This document shows positions 5,966-6,017 of a stretch of DNA of 6,017 bases, one piece after another. The position numbers and the translations under genes are program-made. How positions within the stretch are numbered: the stretch's first letter is position 1; the number at the start of each line of letters is the position of its first letter. The DNA comes from Lentisphaeria bacterium. Its GTDB lineage: Bacteria; Verrucomicrobiota; Lentisphaeria; Victivallales; JAUVCU01. The stretch covers positions 1 through 6,017 of the forward strand of contig JAUVCU010000103.1 of assembly GCA_030590715.1 (NCBI GenBank), in the 5' to 3' direction. The notes beneath the pieces are model-generated. The model made no database searches. It was given only the letters and a program-made list of their open reading frames with translations, and had not been told where the DNA came from.

Positions 5966-6017
5966 ACTCCTTTACTCTCAACACCATTCATTTACATATA
6001 GATTATCACTTATTATT

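Overview
This is a housekeeping stretch of a bacterial chromosome. Three things point to a Gram-negative (two-membrane) bacterium of moderate, roughly 40-45 % G+C: YidC carries the long N-terminal periplasmic domain, the rpmH-rnpA-yidD-yidC-jag gene order is conserved, and the purine gene encodes a PurS-like domain at its N-terminus, probably fused to PurL. Such PurS-PurL fusions are known to me from Desulfovibrio/Geobacter-type and some PVC-group bacteria. Lentisphaerota is my tentative guess and a Desulfovibrio-type organism the alternative, but the window alone does not settle this.

Layout. Positions 1-362 (minus strand) hold the first 120 codons of a PurS-PurL type FGAM synthase. A 346-base AT-rich divergent intergenic region follows, with candidate promoters and the rpmH leader. 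Positions 709-3738 (plus) carry rpmH (L34), rnpA (RNase P protein), yidD, yidC and jag/khpB, closed by a textbook intrinsic terminator at 3758-3789. A second terminator-like hairpin lies inside the operon between rpmH and rnpA, where it could lower expression of everything after L34. A 207-base spacer leads to gmk (guanylate kinase, 3997-4629), which overlaps a stand-alone coaC (4622-5161) by 8 bases. A perfect 15-bp inverted repeat separates coaC from a convergent minus-strand sigma-54-type regulator gene (5207-5965).

How the genes work together. The first operon joins ribosome assembly (L34), tRNA 5' maturation (RnpA) and membrane protein insertion (YidD, YidC), with an RNA-binding KH/R3H protein (Jag/KhpB). 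The gmk-coaC pair covers GMP phosphorylation and one step of coenzyme A synthesis. The purine gene at the left edge begins another transcription unit.

Most of the window is ordinary. The most unusual item is the sigma-54-type regulator. Its open frame starts at the GAFTGA region and has lost the receiver/sensor domain and the Walker A ATP site. Stops occur in all three minus-strand frames immediately upstream, so it looks like a 5'-truncated gene or remnant. I found no tRNA or rRNA gene, CRISPR array, complete mobile element or new multi-gene system.
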